A DNA stretch of 64,000 bases, from positions 19,504-83,503 of the forward strand of contig JTDE01001489.1 in assembly GCA_014338405.1 (NCBI GenBank). The letters are read 5' to 3'. The notes beneath the pieces are model-generated. The model ran no database searches. It was not told the DNA's origin and worked only from the letters and a program-made list of their open reading frames with translations. This DNA is from Paragonimus skrjabini miyazakii. Taxonomy: Eukaryota; Platyhelminthes; Trematoda; Plagiorchiida; Troglotrematidae. Within the stretch, counting starts at the first letter, position 1, and each line of letters starts with the position of its first letter. Both the position numbers and the translations under genes were made by a program. This document shows positions 11,270-23,313 of this stretch, one piece after another.

Positions 11270-13200
11270 ACTGATAAGTTATCACCGTATCGTTTTAATT
11301 CCAACGTTTCTACTGTAATCCGCCAGTTATAAACTTCAAACAATTTTATTTAGATGGCAAGTGTTGTCTTACCAACCGGTAATATTATATAGGAAGAACT
11401 GGCAATTTTAACGAAACATGCTTTTCTGATAATGGGAGAGAGTGGTGGTGTTTTTCGTAGCTTGAGTTGAAAATTTAGGTAATGAGATGTTCGCCTAGCT
11501 TGTTATTTAGAGTGTGAATGCTCCATCCCCAAAGTAGTCGAAATCACTATTGCGTATGTGTTCCAGCATACACTTTTTAACGTGAGGTTTGCTGAATTTC
11601 GATGGATGCAAGCTGTCTTATACCACAGTGATCTGACCTTTTGACATGAACTCCGATTGATTACTTTCGGTCGTCATTGCGCTTTGACGTAGAATACCAT
11701 TGACTACTTCTTGTTACTTTTAAACGTTGACCTGATGCCCGATTGGGTATCGTCTGCAACTCATGGGCAGTTAATTTGAGGTCTAATTAGCTGCATCTTG
11801 TTGCTGCTTGACTGACTTCAAATCTGTTTGGTTTTTTCTCGTCCTTTGGCTGGTTGAGTGACGTCTTCTTTTCTGGAATTTGATCTGATGGATTTTTAAT
11901 TGTTTCACTTTAATCACCGGTCCGATCCAATCCAGTTGCTCGGTTCGAGTTTACCAACGTTGGTGTCTGACGACGTTTTCACCTCCTCAGGTGTTTGATT
12001 TGCATGCGTTCAGAGATTCTGTTCATCTCAATATATTTATTCACTGATTTGACTAATGAATATGAAGCTACCAGAAATCCTACTGCATGTTTGGTGTTTG
12101 CCCGATTAAGGACTTCTAAGGTGCTGTGGTTGAAATTGTATTCAGTTTGATTCTCATGGACAGAGATTGGATATAACTCATCCTGTCTCTTGATTGCCAA
12201 TTCATGTTCTTATATTCGTATTGTTAGTTTCAGTCCGGTTTTGCTAAAATAATGTTGTCCACAGATACTGCATTGGATTCTGCAAATATCCCTATTATCG
12301 ACGAGTTTGAGTTTATCCTTTGGTTTTGATAGTGTTGTTCGTAACTTGGCCGGTTATTTGTGCGCTAACATGATATCATGTGGTCTCAGAGATCTTGCGG
12401 TCATTTCTGATAAGGTTTAGATGTACGGCAAAACAGTCCGTTTCGTTGATGATTCCGTACAGCTTGACTCTTTTTCTTTCCGCAAGATTCTTTGTTGGAT
12501 GAAATTTTGTGTTCGTTGCGAAAGTTATCGATGCTACTACTTTTTCTCCTTTCTTTGAAGCTCAGTGGTTCCGCGGTTTATTTTAGCTCTTCTAAAAATA
12601 TTCCAGTGCAACTCCCCTCATGGCAGATTGAGTGGTCGTTGTGTAGACTGTAGGCTACAGCGTCCCTTCAGGTTTGTGTCTAAACGGTACATCCACGGAC
12701 GGCGGCTTACTGCCGGGTTCAATCTCCGTGTTGCATTCGATATCGTCATATACGTTGCTGAGCAATCTGCCTATGTTTTCTGCCATGGAGCTTTCAAAGA
12801 TTGCGTAAATACCATAGAAATACCGTATCTACAGCTTTGGCTTTACCTTTGCAACACAATATTGTCTAACTTCTACACGACCGCCATTGAATACGGGCAA
12901 ACCCACCGGAGTCCCTTTCACTTGGTCATAGAGTCGATCATTGAGTTTGAAGTATGGCGACAAACATAACTCCATGAGACTGTATATGCATTCCGGTATC
13001 GAGGATTCATTCAGTCAAGGTTTTTCTCTTGCGGTCTTTGCAATTTTCTTCTTGCCAGGGTGAGGTCTGTGGAGGTGAAGAGCGTTGTGACCGCAAACGG
13101 AATCAAATTACCGTCTTCCTCTATCCTGACGTTTCTCAGTTTTTAAAAGCAAAGTTTCAGCAAAGAGATTGTTTTCGATAAATTTTCTTCTTCGGGTGGT
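11270..13200 (-). mobile_element. second Penelope-like element, decayed
   Basis: Reading leftwards, the PLE order is recovered: VTTLFTSTDLTLARRKLQR (~13110-13050), RLYDQVKGTPVG (12902-12937), RYFYGIYAIFES (~12790-12830), SVDVPFRHKPEGTL (~12660-12710), the linker (LPYISKPYQK, then QHYQNQR), a CSICGQHYF zinc-knuckle-like pair and GIY-YIG region EHELAIKRQDE (12170-12230), and a C-terminal frame at 11979-12200. A 3' tail continues to about 11270 and includes GAAACGTTGG (11301-11310), like other PLE ends. It differs clearly from the 5222-7647 element, so two PLE lineages are present. Confidence 0.75.
11979..13180 (-). pseudogene. PLE RT and GIY-YIG endonuclease pseudogene
   Basis: The RT active-site motif, normally RYVDD in this lineage, reads RYFYG, so both catalytic aspartates are lost. 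Stops and frameshifts interrupt the palm, the thumb and the linker. The endonuclease half is better kept: CSICGQHYFSKTGLKLTIRI, then a stop, then EHELAIKRQDELYPISVHEN and a frame running to the C-terminal MQIKHLRR. The motif order and the charged C-terminal helix (VKSVNKYIEMN) match Penelope-type proteins with an endonuclease domain. It cannot encode a working RT. Confidence 0.7.
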
Positions 13201-13684
13201 ACAAATTTATAATGTTAAATGACGAGTTAGAATGTTAACGATCAACAAAATAATGAAGAGAGAACCTAACTGGGTGAGTGATTGCCAATATTTTGCTGTG
13301 GTTAGGAACACAAACGAGGTCTGTCCTGCAGCAATCACTGTAAATCGGGCTGGAAGAGTGGAGCGAGGATAAATTATTTCACAGGTTGAGTGGCCGCATT
13401 TAATTAATAATTGTAGGGTATTGTTGGTGGAATGTTCTGATCTGTAGATGATATATCTCATTCGCTCAAATAGGTGTTTGACCAAGCATATTTAAAGAAA
13501 ACGTGTATTGCTTTCACTAATAGTTCTCATCTATACAGTCCAGATGTGCTGTGATTGAATTGAAAACCGCATAATATTTATATGTGGTATCTTTTGGTTA
13601 AAATCCGTGACATGTTGTTGGCGATCATATTGCCGGGCTAACTGCGTTCGACCATTTTATTCCCATCAAATAATTCACTTCAAG

Positions 13685-13770
13685 TTCAATGTTCGAGTGA
13701 GCACCACGACCTCTGTCAAGCACTACACTGGAAAACATCAGAAATGACCAAGTTGTCAATTGATGAAACG
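13685..13770 (+). CDS. candidate internal exon
   Basis: An open frame (CSSEHHDLCQALHWKTSEMT and on to LSIDET) runs into a good donor, GTGAGT at 13771. The presumed acceptor TTCACTTCAAG is weak because it is an AAG site. An alternative is a first coding exon starting at the internal ATG (13744, MTKLSIDET). Unrecognised, with no partner exon. Confidence 0.2.
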
Positions 13771-16700
13771 GTGAGTAAAGAAACATGAGTACATAATTAC
13801 ATAAAAAGACGTTAGAGTTGGTATGAGATATCGATCAGAGTTATGACAGAGAAACTAGGTTTGTGGTCAGTTGGCTGATGATTAAATGATTAGTTTTTTA
13901 CGTTGCAGTTATCCACTAATTTACCCATGCCATCCTCATCAACAAACAGGCCAATGGGAGACCAGGGTTTGCGCATCCTCTGAACAGTTCGTTTTTGCTA
14001 ACATAAGTGGGCAAAGCGGTCTAAGTTCGAAAGCCTAGACAGTACGTGCGTCCCCATTCGGACTGCTTGCATTGGTCATGTGGCATGCAATCGCATCGTC
14101 AGTGGTTCGATCTTCAGTCTAAGATACTAACTTACCATAATGGATTTTGGTGCAAATTCATAATGCTCCATCGCAAACACTTTTGTAAAACCTATGGTTA
14201 AATATTTTATCGTCAACCACCATACTGGTACGTCATACGAAAAAGCATACATCGTTCTTTCAAGTCATTTTATTTTTGTGTACGTATACTCGAATCTCAA
14301 CACCATCGGTCTATCCGACCTCTGAATTGCTGATAAACGGTTTGGCAGACCTCTGTCGAATGCCGCTCATTCTTCTATTTGTCTACCGTCGCACAAGACT
14401 ACCATATTCCCCATGTCTTTGATTGATCGAATATGTCGGTGGGTAAAAATAACACAGTGGAAATTCGTTCTATGAAGTGTAGTACTTTGTAAAGACAAGC
14501 GTACACATTTGTCCCTGTCACGAATTGTGTCACCAAATCAGAAGAACAATGATCCAGGAGGTATTAGGCAAACTCAGTTTATCAGAAGATAATAGCCTTT
14601 TTATAGAGAAGCAACAGTGATAACGGATGTTTCTGGGCGACAGGTGTTTCTTACGTTTCAGTCAGCCCACTGGTTGTTACGCTCACATGATACTGCTTTA
14701 GCCAACTCGGCTTTTTAAGTGTGGCACACGTTTAAACAACACCTCAATCATCAATTCTTAAAAACAAATTCAATGTGGCGGGTGGTCACCGTTTTTGCCC
14801 AGTTGGCGCCAACCGAGCACAACTCCGTCTGCAGCAGTTTGTTTCTGAGCTCTGACTGAATGAGCTTTCACCAATCGGAAAACTGTCCCAATCAACCCAC
14901 AATGAAGCACTGATCAGCCGGAATAGCACAACTGTCATCTTATTTCAAGGTCCAGTCATCCTCGTTGGACAACAGGGTAAATTTTCTTGTATAAATTCCG
15001 TGTAGCTAGAACCGTTTATGGTACAATCAAGAAACAGAAAATGATCTTTCGCAGATATACCGCGACTGATTCACGGAGTGAATTAGCAGCAAATTGCACT
15101 TTGACAATCGCCTAGCTATAGTTGACTCAATCACTTTAGAGTTTCCCAAAGCTTCCGCTCTCATTTAATTTCCTTTGACCATCTCGTGATCCAACAGTTT
15201 GACTTCCACTCTTCAGTCGCTAGCCAAACGGATTTTGACAGCGAGCACGCTAAGTTGTTTAGAATTGGGAGGAATCAGGGAAATTGGGAAAGGCTTGAAA
15301 AAAAGATTAACGGATATTGAAAACGGAATGTTTTGATCCATTGGTGATGTATTGTAGTCAAGGTTTTGGTATGGAACCTGTTGTTCGCAATGGGGCACCG
15401 ACGCTGCGTGCTTTTGGTAGTCCGTGGAATGGTCTACGGTATATTGTTCATGGGTCATAACACAATGATAACAATAAAGTCCGAGCAAACTGAGAGACGT
15501 CAAAGTAGAAGAAGATGAAGTCAAGATTTCTTTTGCTGTTGCGACGCTTTTTACAGTAACCGATATTATACTATCTAAACAAACCGCAAGCTGCATTTAA
15601 AGATAAATCTGGACTAGATGGATCACTGAAGTGAAAAATTATTTGCATCCCTATAAAACCGTATTTGTCTACATACTGTTAATTTGACGGTCAAATTTAT
15701 GGGTAGTTGAGGGAACTTCCAACAAATTCGTCTAGTTATGGGTTCATCGAGAAGACTGTGGTGTGGAGGCTGGAATACATTGTACTGCTCGAAATCAAAC
15801 CAAACTGGGGATGAGAATTATTAGTGCTGCACCTGTAATCCCCAGATGTTCCGTAATGGATGTTACAATATACTCAGCAATATTCTAAACGATACAAAGT
15901 TACCACAGAGACTGAAAATGACGATCAGCCGCCTTTCTCAGATGCGCTGGTCGATTCAGAGCCTGATGGAACAGTGGAGACCTCAGTGTATCAGACACAC
16001 ATAGGGGTACAAACGTTTCGGTTTCTTCAGCAGCCAACTTACGTATCCCAATGTGAATTGCATTCGCACTTTGCTTACTGGGGCGGCAACAGTGCAGTAT
16101 CGTAGAACTAAGAGGGAATGAAGAGCAGTACATATGCAGGGCAGTTATTCTCGATGAATATCCACGAAATTTCACCAGACGCAGCCTAATGCAAAGGAAA
16201 CTCTGACTCACATAAACTCTACGGAATAAATGATTATCATAAAACTAGAGCAGTGGAAATGACTAAGACTTCTACTACGGTGCGGCGTCAGTATAGCGTA
16301 CAAATTAATCGCAACCATCATGATATTACTAACAAAACCGAAAAGCAACTCAACTTCTGGACAGAATTGGGTAAATACGTGAAGCTAAAAGATAATGCGT
16401 CTGCCAGATGATATAGAAGCTGTTTACCTAACTACGTGAACACGAAGTTACCATTAAGTGACACTGACCACCTGTTATGCAGATCGACCTACACACATAC
16501 TTACCATGAGCGCCGCAGTCGTCCTTGCTCCAGCAAACACCACATAACAGAAGTTTTGGAATCTCATTATTTTTTGGTCAACTAGATGAAAAACACATTG
16601 AGTTAGACCAAATATATGAACCCAGGGAAGGGAGGAATTAGAGGGAATGCAAATGCGGTCATGACTAAATATAAGTGTTAAGGTGAACGGATTGACACAA

Positions 16701-19083
16701 ACGTATAGTTACGGTCGACGATTGATAAGAGAAAAACACATGCAAAATTTTGAAAAAGACGTAGCCGACCCAGTCAAAGTTCGAATGAAACGGTAAACCA
16801 AATTTTATTTCAAAAGGTCTAAAGCAACATGATTAACCAGAGCTTTTCGGTCAAACTACCGGAGTCTATTGGGTACAAACGGCCAGAACTCAAGTCAAAC
16901 GGCACCGAATTCAAGAAGTATCCAAAACAAGTCCGGGCAAATATGTCAATTTACAGGTGATCCTAAAGACGACAATTCGTTCTTCTTCACTAATCGGAAC
17001 TCTCAAACCAAGGCACCGGAAACCTTAAGCACTGATCGTATCAATTCGTTTGAGGATGAAACATTTACAATCTAAACGCAAAGCCGGACAAACTGCTGAA
17101 AACTCGAGAAAGGCCGGGCTAACTATTATCAGCTACAGGTAGTAAACGGAGGTCATTTATTCAGTAATTGGTTATTTGACAAGTGTAGTACAAGTATACA
17201 TTGTTGTTTGTTCTTACGAAACAGCTAACCAAGAGCCTACCGTATCAGTTTTCTATCACCAACCCATGTAGTTGGAGTTCAATGACCATAAAGAATATTG
17301 AGGCTGAACACTGCAATAGGGCCGTTCTTGGTATGACTATTTTTAACACTTTGTAGTTAGCACCACTGTAAAACAAACTGTCTGTTTTAAACTGGTGGCC
17401 ATATGACTGCAACGCATTTGTAAAACTTAAAAAAACATGAAAATGCTGCTTTTGCCTGTTCGGGAAAATCGTTATCAATAACCGATGGAACTGCACGCTG
17501 CGATACTTATTCAATTTAGGTCCATTCTGAAACAATAATCTTCCACTAACTGGTAAGTATTATACGTTAAAATTTGCACTGTTACCACCCAAAATTCAGG
17601 GGATCTAATTTTTTGCTATGCGTTTGAAGACATACTACAATTTCGGTTACCTCATTCCAAAATGTATTAGTGTCTGGATATTTTCCTGTGGGTTGTATTG
17701 TAGCTTTTTATGCTATTGAAAATCACAAAGGCTTAAACGGAATCTAGAAGTTTCTGTAATAATATAGCCGCATAACATTTCCTTACACTAACGGTTTACG
17801 CGTTAAATCTCATTTAAACGAGTGAAATCGACATGTTAGTGCATCCTTGGCTTTAACAGTTTTGTTGCTTACGAAGAGCATTCACCCCTGTTAAAGTATT
17901 CACACATGCATGCTCTGATCTAAGCGTACATTTGTTCCATATTCACCTGTTGGCTTTGAAGTTTAGTGAATCCCGGACTCACTTCACAAGAACCGCGTTC
18001 AAAACACCGAACCTTTTATGTTGATTTGGTTTGTATGATCATGTTCCAACTATATCCATGTTGTTTTATTAGTGGTAACTCATATATATATAACTACTTT
18101 TTTCTACCATCGAATTACGAAGTACGAGATTTTGGGAAACAATTTCCCACCTTGACTTTCGTCGGTCTGACTGATTTATCCAATCGGTTTGGCAAATGCT
18201 GTGCTATTTTCTTTCTTCTATATATTCTGCAGGTTTAAAATATCCATTTTCTCGGCTTTTGGATTACGGATGCGTTTCCAAATAACATAGATGAAAAACA
18301 AATCAAGTTAAGATCAACTGAACATAAAAGTTACGCCAATTCACTCATATTAAACCCTTACTTACTGTCCAGGGTACACTGATCTCGCCGACAGTGGAGA
18401 GTTGCACCAGCGTAGCAGGAGGATAATCATCAAACTTGAAAGCTTAGTCGAATTTGAGGCAATCCGAAGGGTTTATTGCAAATTCCATCCCTGGTCATTT
18501 GTATCAAACCCTAGTTGCTGTGAATACACAATTGTACTAAAACTGTCTGTTGTCAGACTGTAACTACAAGGAGCGATAAAACGGTTTCAGTTGTAGAGAA
18601 ACGAATTCAAGCAACACCTAGGCGTAAATCAGCTTAGGATTAAATGTGAGTGGAGGAAAACACACTAAAAGCCGATATTAACAAAAACGATGAGTTTGTG
18701 AAAGAATCCTTTTAAAAAAGTGCCCAACTCTGTGTGAACCTCCCTGCGAAGAATTATTAAAATTCTCTGGTACAATAGATAGTTCGACTCCAGTAAACAG
18801 TCTGTTATAGGGGTAGGTCATTCCTTAATCTTTCAGCCAAATCTAGATATAGAAAACATCCTAACATGAACAGTGATAGATGTACGCATTTCTGAACACA
18901 TAAATTCTACCCCGAGCCGATTGATTGCGACCACTTGAGGAAGCCGTGACAGCTTTGGGGATTGGAATAACATAGAAGATGTTGAATGCACAAGCTAGGT
19001 CGTAATCGTGTGTGAAACACATTGTCGTTTTCTGTTTATCGTCGGAAACCTGACATCGTGCTGTTGCACTTTACTTACAGTAG
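13771..19083. other. no supportable gene
   Basis: ORFs at 15213-15596 (minus), 15860-16105 (plus), 15900-16211 (minus) and 17966-18238 (plus) are unsupported. The minus strand at 16009-16030 contains CTGAAGAAACCGAAACGTTTG-type sequence resembling PLE-type tails, so 15850-16260 may be an old repeat. The rest shows nothing recognisable. Confidence 0.45.
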
Positions 19084-19487
19084 TTTATAGGACAGTCATC
19101 GTTTGCACAAATATTGATCATTAGCGGGTCACCTTTCAAGCTCACTTCCGGCAAATTCCAGGAAATAAATAGTGGACTATTCTTCAGTACGACAGAATTA
19201 GCTGAAACTAGAAGTAGTAGTGTATTGATTATAAAATGCCATCATGCAAGCCCTGTCGTATTTACTTTAAAGACTGGTTTGAGAAGCTGCTTGACCAGCT
19301 GTGTAACCTTTCAGCGACTAAAGATGTTGACGTAGGCTTGCCAAAAAATATATTCACTGACATAGCATGTAGGTCTATTTTTACTCCAGTTCACGACGAA
19401 TTTGTTACCGTAACAGGCGAACTGGGTGTATCTCTTAGGTTACCATTTATACTCGTGAACAAAATTTATGCGATTGGGAGACACTGA
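19084..19487 (+). CDS. coding-like region in two overlapping frames, unknown
   Basis: After a pyrimidine-rich stretch ending CTTACAGTAG, one frame is open for 83 codons (FIGQSSFAQILIISGSPF onward) to a stop near 19333. From 19236 a second frame, starting with ATG, is open for 83 codons (YFKDWFEKLLDQLCNL in the middle, GELGVSLRLPFILVNKIYAI near the end) to TGA at 19485. Both look protein-like. A single frameshift in a decayed gene or transposon ORF would explain the overlap; chance is the main alternative. No family recognised. Confidence 0.25.
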
Positions 19488-21960
19488 AGGAGAATGTTTC
19501 CCCAATGTAGGGGTTCCAGATATAGTCCTGTAAAAGAAAACAACACGGACAAGCATGAGTCAAAATCCCAGTAGTACAGGTACAAAAACTACACGATCGA
19601 AAATCACCATGTTGCCAGCATTGCAGCAGCATGTTGCGTAACACTATAACAGAAATCACCTGCGATTGAGAAGATAACTTAGGTCCAAAACTTTGAAAAT
19701 AACTAACTTGGACAAAAGCTTTAAGAAATCCACTTTAAACAAAGAATCATATACGCGAAGTACAACAGTGTTGGAAGACGAATCGAAGTTTTGATGATCA
19801 CAGGGAATGGAAGGTGCCCCAAGGCAAAAGCCTCTTTAGGACGTAACCTGCAGTTTGTCTTACAGTTATGGACTACTGTTAAAATAACATGTAAATCTTT
19901 TACGTCATGTGAATAGATAACAATCCAACGTTAATGTCTGCCGGTGACTTTAAAGTCTGGATTACAGCTCATGCAAAATTTAGCAATAACAAACCTTCCG
20001 TATAGTAAATTGGCACGATGGCTGTAAACAGTTCAACTCTATTAGAACGAAGATTTTAGGCACGTTATACCAAAGGTTTTTGGTCTAACAAGTGACCTAG
20101 ATAACGTCATTCTTGCTAATTAGCTGATGTGCACCACAGCCACTGTTCACAAACGTGCCATTGCATGAGATGGTTGGTTATATTTGTAAGGTAGTCAACT
20201 TGAATTTCGTCGTTTCCACTACCTACCATTAGTCTGAGAGAAACTTTGTTGCTGGAAGACATACTTCATCTGCTACAGCAGTTTTTCCGTCAAGTAGATA
20301 GGACAGCGATGGAATATCGGCTGTCTGAACTTAAAGGATACTTTTCGCTAAGAACCTAACAAGAATTATCCACAAGGATAGAAAGCTTGTAATGTCGACC
20401 ATATGTTAATATTCACTGCATGCAAACATGTAATAGACGACTCGCTACAAAACGTAAATAGGTGTTATCCTAACAGAGAGGTTACGTGTAAACTTGAGGT
20501 CAACAACTGCCTACTCTTTACATACAAACCTATGAGTCTTCAAGAAAATGACTGGATGAGAAGAGCTGTCTGCGTGAAGTCTACGTTTTACGGTCAGTTC
20601 TTCAGCAGCTGCAAGCCAGTTCAAAATAACAGAACATTGGTAAGTAATCTCTGTACATGCACGAAGCAAATCTATACACAGACAACCTTTGCGGAGAAAA
20701 TAGATTCATTCATTTCTGTCCTACCAACAAATGTTCACTTCAGAAAGTTTATCGGAATAAAGACAGACAAGGTTAATCATCCGAGAAAATGAGTAACGTA
20801 TAAAAACATGGTCAACGTAGAGCTGCCTTTTATGGATGATCATACCATGCATCATACAAAAAAACATCGAGAAATTCCGCTAGAAGAACAATTGATGCAG
20901 GTGAACTTTGTGCAGTCGCCCCTACATGGAAGCCATCAGTACTCACAACCAAAGGATACCAGCCTGCTGTTGACGTATCACAGTGTGTTTGGCAATATGC
21001 TTGCGATCGCGGAGGAAGTTGTGTTGACGGACCTGAAAGATGTATGATATCCAGAGTGAAGCAACGCACGTCTGAAACAAGAAGAATTCTGTGATACCGA
21101 ACACCGATGCTGCTGAAACACGTAGACTGCCAGTGACGACAGTCAGTAGGCACATCTTGATCGTTGGTCGCGCAATCGGTCCAGCATGCATCTGCAGAAT
21201 TCTATTATCACACCAATCCGAGGTTTTTGCGGTTTGCTGAAACAGTCATAATTAATCAAATCAAGTAAATCCCTCCTGTCCTGGCATGTTTCTCAAAATT
21301 TTGGACGGAATTATTTATTTCAAATCCGGATCGTCTTAAGTGGCAAAAGTTCTTGTATACCAGCTGTTCCAATCTGAGTGCGCTCTGTGCATAGCAGTTA
21401 CCACCAGACAAACTGTAATTACTCACTTTGTCTTTAGGTAGGTGAATATTATCTAATTAGGACTGTGCTGTTTGTTGAAATGGCTTTATTTGCGAACAGT
21501 TTCCGTGATACCAGGTTATTGGTTGGCAATATGTATGCTGAGGACTGTAAAGTCTCGAAAAGAAGGTGAATGAACAATAGTATGAAGGTATTGTTTACAT
21601 ACATCAGAAAAGAAAAACACGTTCCATGAAAGTAAATAATTTGAATTGAAATTGTATGCAGCTGCCAAAACCAACAAGATTCTAGTATAGTTCAGGTACA
21701 CAAAGCAGTGTGAAGTAGATAAGATTAATGACAGAAGTAGGTAATTAAAAATGCTAGTGAGGGAGGTAGGACGATTTCTCAACATTAATCAATTTATAGT
21801 TTCTGAGACACACTTGTGGTTTATATAAAAATGTAATTCAAAAACCTACCCCAGTGGCTGTGACAATTTTACAATTTGAATGCGCAGCTTATGTATAGAG
21901 CTCGAATTTTGCATTACTCATTGTTAAAATTATCACGATAAACTAATCAGGTATTTCTAG
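19488..21960. other. unsupported ORFs only
   Basis: The main open frame is 20403-20792 (plus, 129 codons from ATG, Cys-rich, FTYKPMSLQENDWMRRAV in the middle). A GTAAGT donor-like site falls inside it at about 20643, so its first part might be an exon, but no acceptor or family supports it, and an ORF of that size is expected by chance. 20830-21191 has overlapping ORFs on both strands without support. Confidence 0.4.
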
Positions 21961-22016
21961 GTTCTCCTGTAATTGCCAACCGTCTGGAAGTTATCAGCAA
22001 GATTCGAGCGTATTCC
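21961..22016 (+). CDS. candidate 56-nt internal exon
   Basis: Flanked by an acceptor (GGTATTTCTAG ending 21960) and a perfect donor core (GTAAGTAA from 22017). In the frame that leaves two nucleotides at the start it reads SPVIANRLEVISKIRAYS, an amphipathic, helix-like segment, and ends in phase 0; a second frame (FSCNCQPSGS) is also open. Unrecognised. A phase-0 open region at 22909 could follow it. Confidence 0.3.
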
Positions 22017-22908
22017 GTAAGTAAAAGAATCAGGGCTTATAAATTTTTCAAAAATTTTATAGTTTTTTGTGCAACAGTCAGTTGCACTGACCTTAAAATT
22101 TATCTCACAAAGATATTCTCAGAACCGAAGCATATGCAGTCGCCTGAAGAATCAGTTGAAAAACAATTATTAATAACTGTTCTACAGTGAGTGAAAGCAA
22201 CATTCGGTGACCGATTAGAAACTAAATAATGTCCATCACAGTTGCCGATTCCCGGTACCTAATTTTAGTAGTAGTTGAGAATAACTTGTTTCATCTTTCT
22301 AGCACGATGGTACTGTTGAAATAGGGTAGTTTTTATTCAAACTCATCATCAGTTTATGAAACATTAAATCAAGTGTATGTTTAACTATCCATGTTTTCAA
22401 CCTTTCTGTCAGAAGAAGACTGGTTGTAGTCAGATTGAAATATGTTTCTTGGGATTGCACGAAATGTATCTAGCATTGGGAAATTATTAACAAAAGATTG
22501 GTTGAGGAGAACAAGAATCCGAAACTGTAGCATTCTGAAACACGTGAAAGTAACTCAAGATATATTTAGTTTAAATCCAGGGCTACTTTCTATACGGTGA
22601 TATTGATACAATGTGATTTTCTGACAAGTTCAGAAAAGTGCTGGTTTATAAAATGTTACTTCCGTCAGGTTTTACTAGTAACAAAGTTATTTGCATCAGT
22701 GCGGCTATTGGACACTATTGTTAGATAACCTACTTAAAGTGCCAGGTCAAAATATTTCAATTAATTCGATCTTAACTCAACAATTATTCATTCATTCATT
22801 CGTTCTAAACGATACATCTCGTTTGGTTTTATTAATGCGGAAGATGACAGTAACAAAATGTTTCTAAAGTTGTGTATTATATACTAAATAGAATTGTCCG
22901 TAATGTAG

Positions 22909-23313
22909 GAACATAAAATACTTTTCACTTTTACAAATATTATGATAATGTCTACTTCATATTTACGCATGAATTCACTGTTCCTTTATAAGGGTATATC
23001 TACTAGTTGGAACAAGCCGTTCATGTGTAATTCAAATCATACAAAACAGTGGTTTGATCAACGCCTAGCCAAGTCCATCCAATTAGAACCGATTAGCAAA
23101 ACAGTGAGTTCGTTCACGTGTTCGAATCTAAACAATAAGATATGTGTTAATCGACGTTTGTATACGGAAGTGGAAAACGTGTTAGATACAATTATCACAA
23201 CCAACACTGAAACTTTATACAAGGTTACACAAAAACTTAGGTTTCTTAGCTGTTATATTTCATGTTTGCACAGACCAAAGTGGGTTAATTATAGGTGGTT
23301 GGACTGCAAATGA
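22909..23313 (+). CDS. candidate exon or short ORF, unknown
   Basis: Open from an acceptor-like TAG (22908) in phase 0 through an ATG at 22942 to TGA at 23311. A good donor core, GTGAGT, lies inside at about 23103, after LEPISKT, so a 195-nt exon 22909-23102 is one reading and a continuous C-terminal exon of about 134 codons another. Basic, Cys-containing, no clear domain. Phase is compatible with the candidate exon at 21961-22016. Confidence 0.25.
   Translation, partial: EHKILFTFTNIMIMSTSYLRMNSLFLYKGISTSWNKPFMCNSNHTKQWFDQRLAKSIQLEPISKTVSSFTCSNLNNKICVNRRLYTEVENVLDTIITTNTETLYKVTQKLRFLSCYISCLHRPKWVNYRWLDCK

Noticed and set aside
12565..12969. 134-codon plus-strand ORF
   Set aside because: Antisense to the PLE reverse-transcriptase pseudogene, whose motifs read clearly on the minus strand.
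14040..14130. tRNA-like segment with GGTTCGATCTTC
   Set aside because: No cloverleaf can be formed; the A box is absent and the B box is imperfect.
15860..16211. Overlapping ORFs of 81 (plus) and 103 (minus) codons
   Set aside because: The minus strand here resembles a PLE-type tail (CCGAAACGTTTG), so the ORFs are probably incidental.
17519..17553. Apparent exon between TTTAG and GTAAGTATT
   Set aside because: All three frames contain stops.
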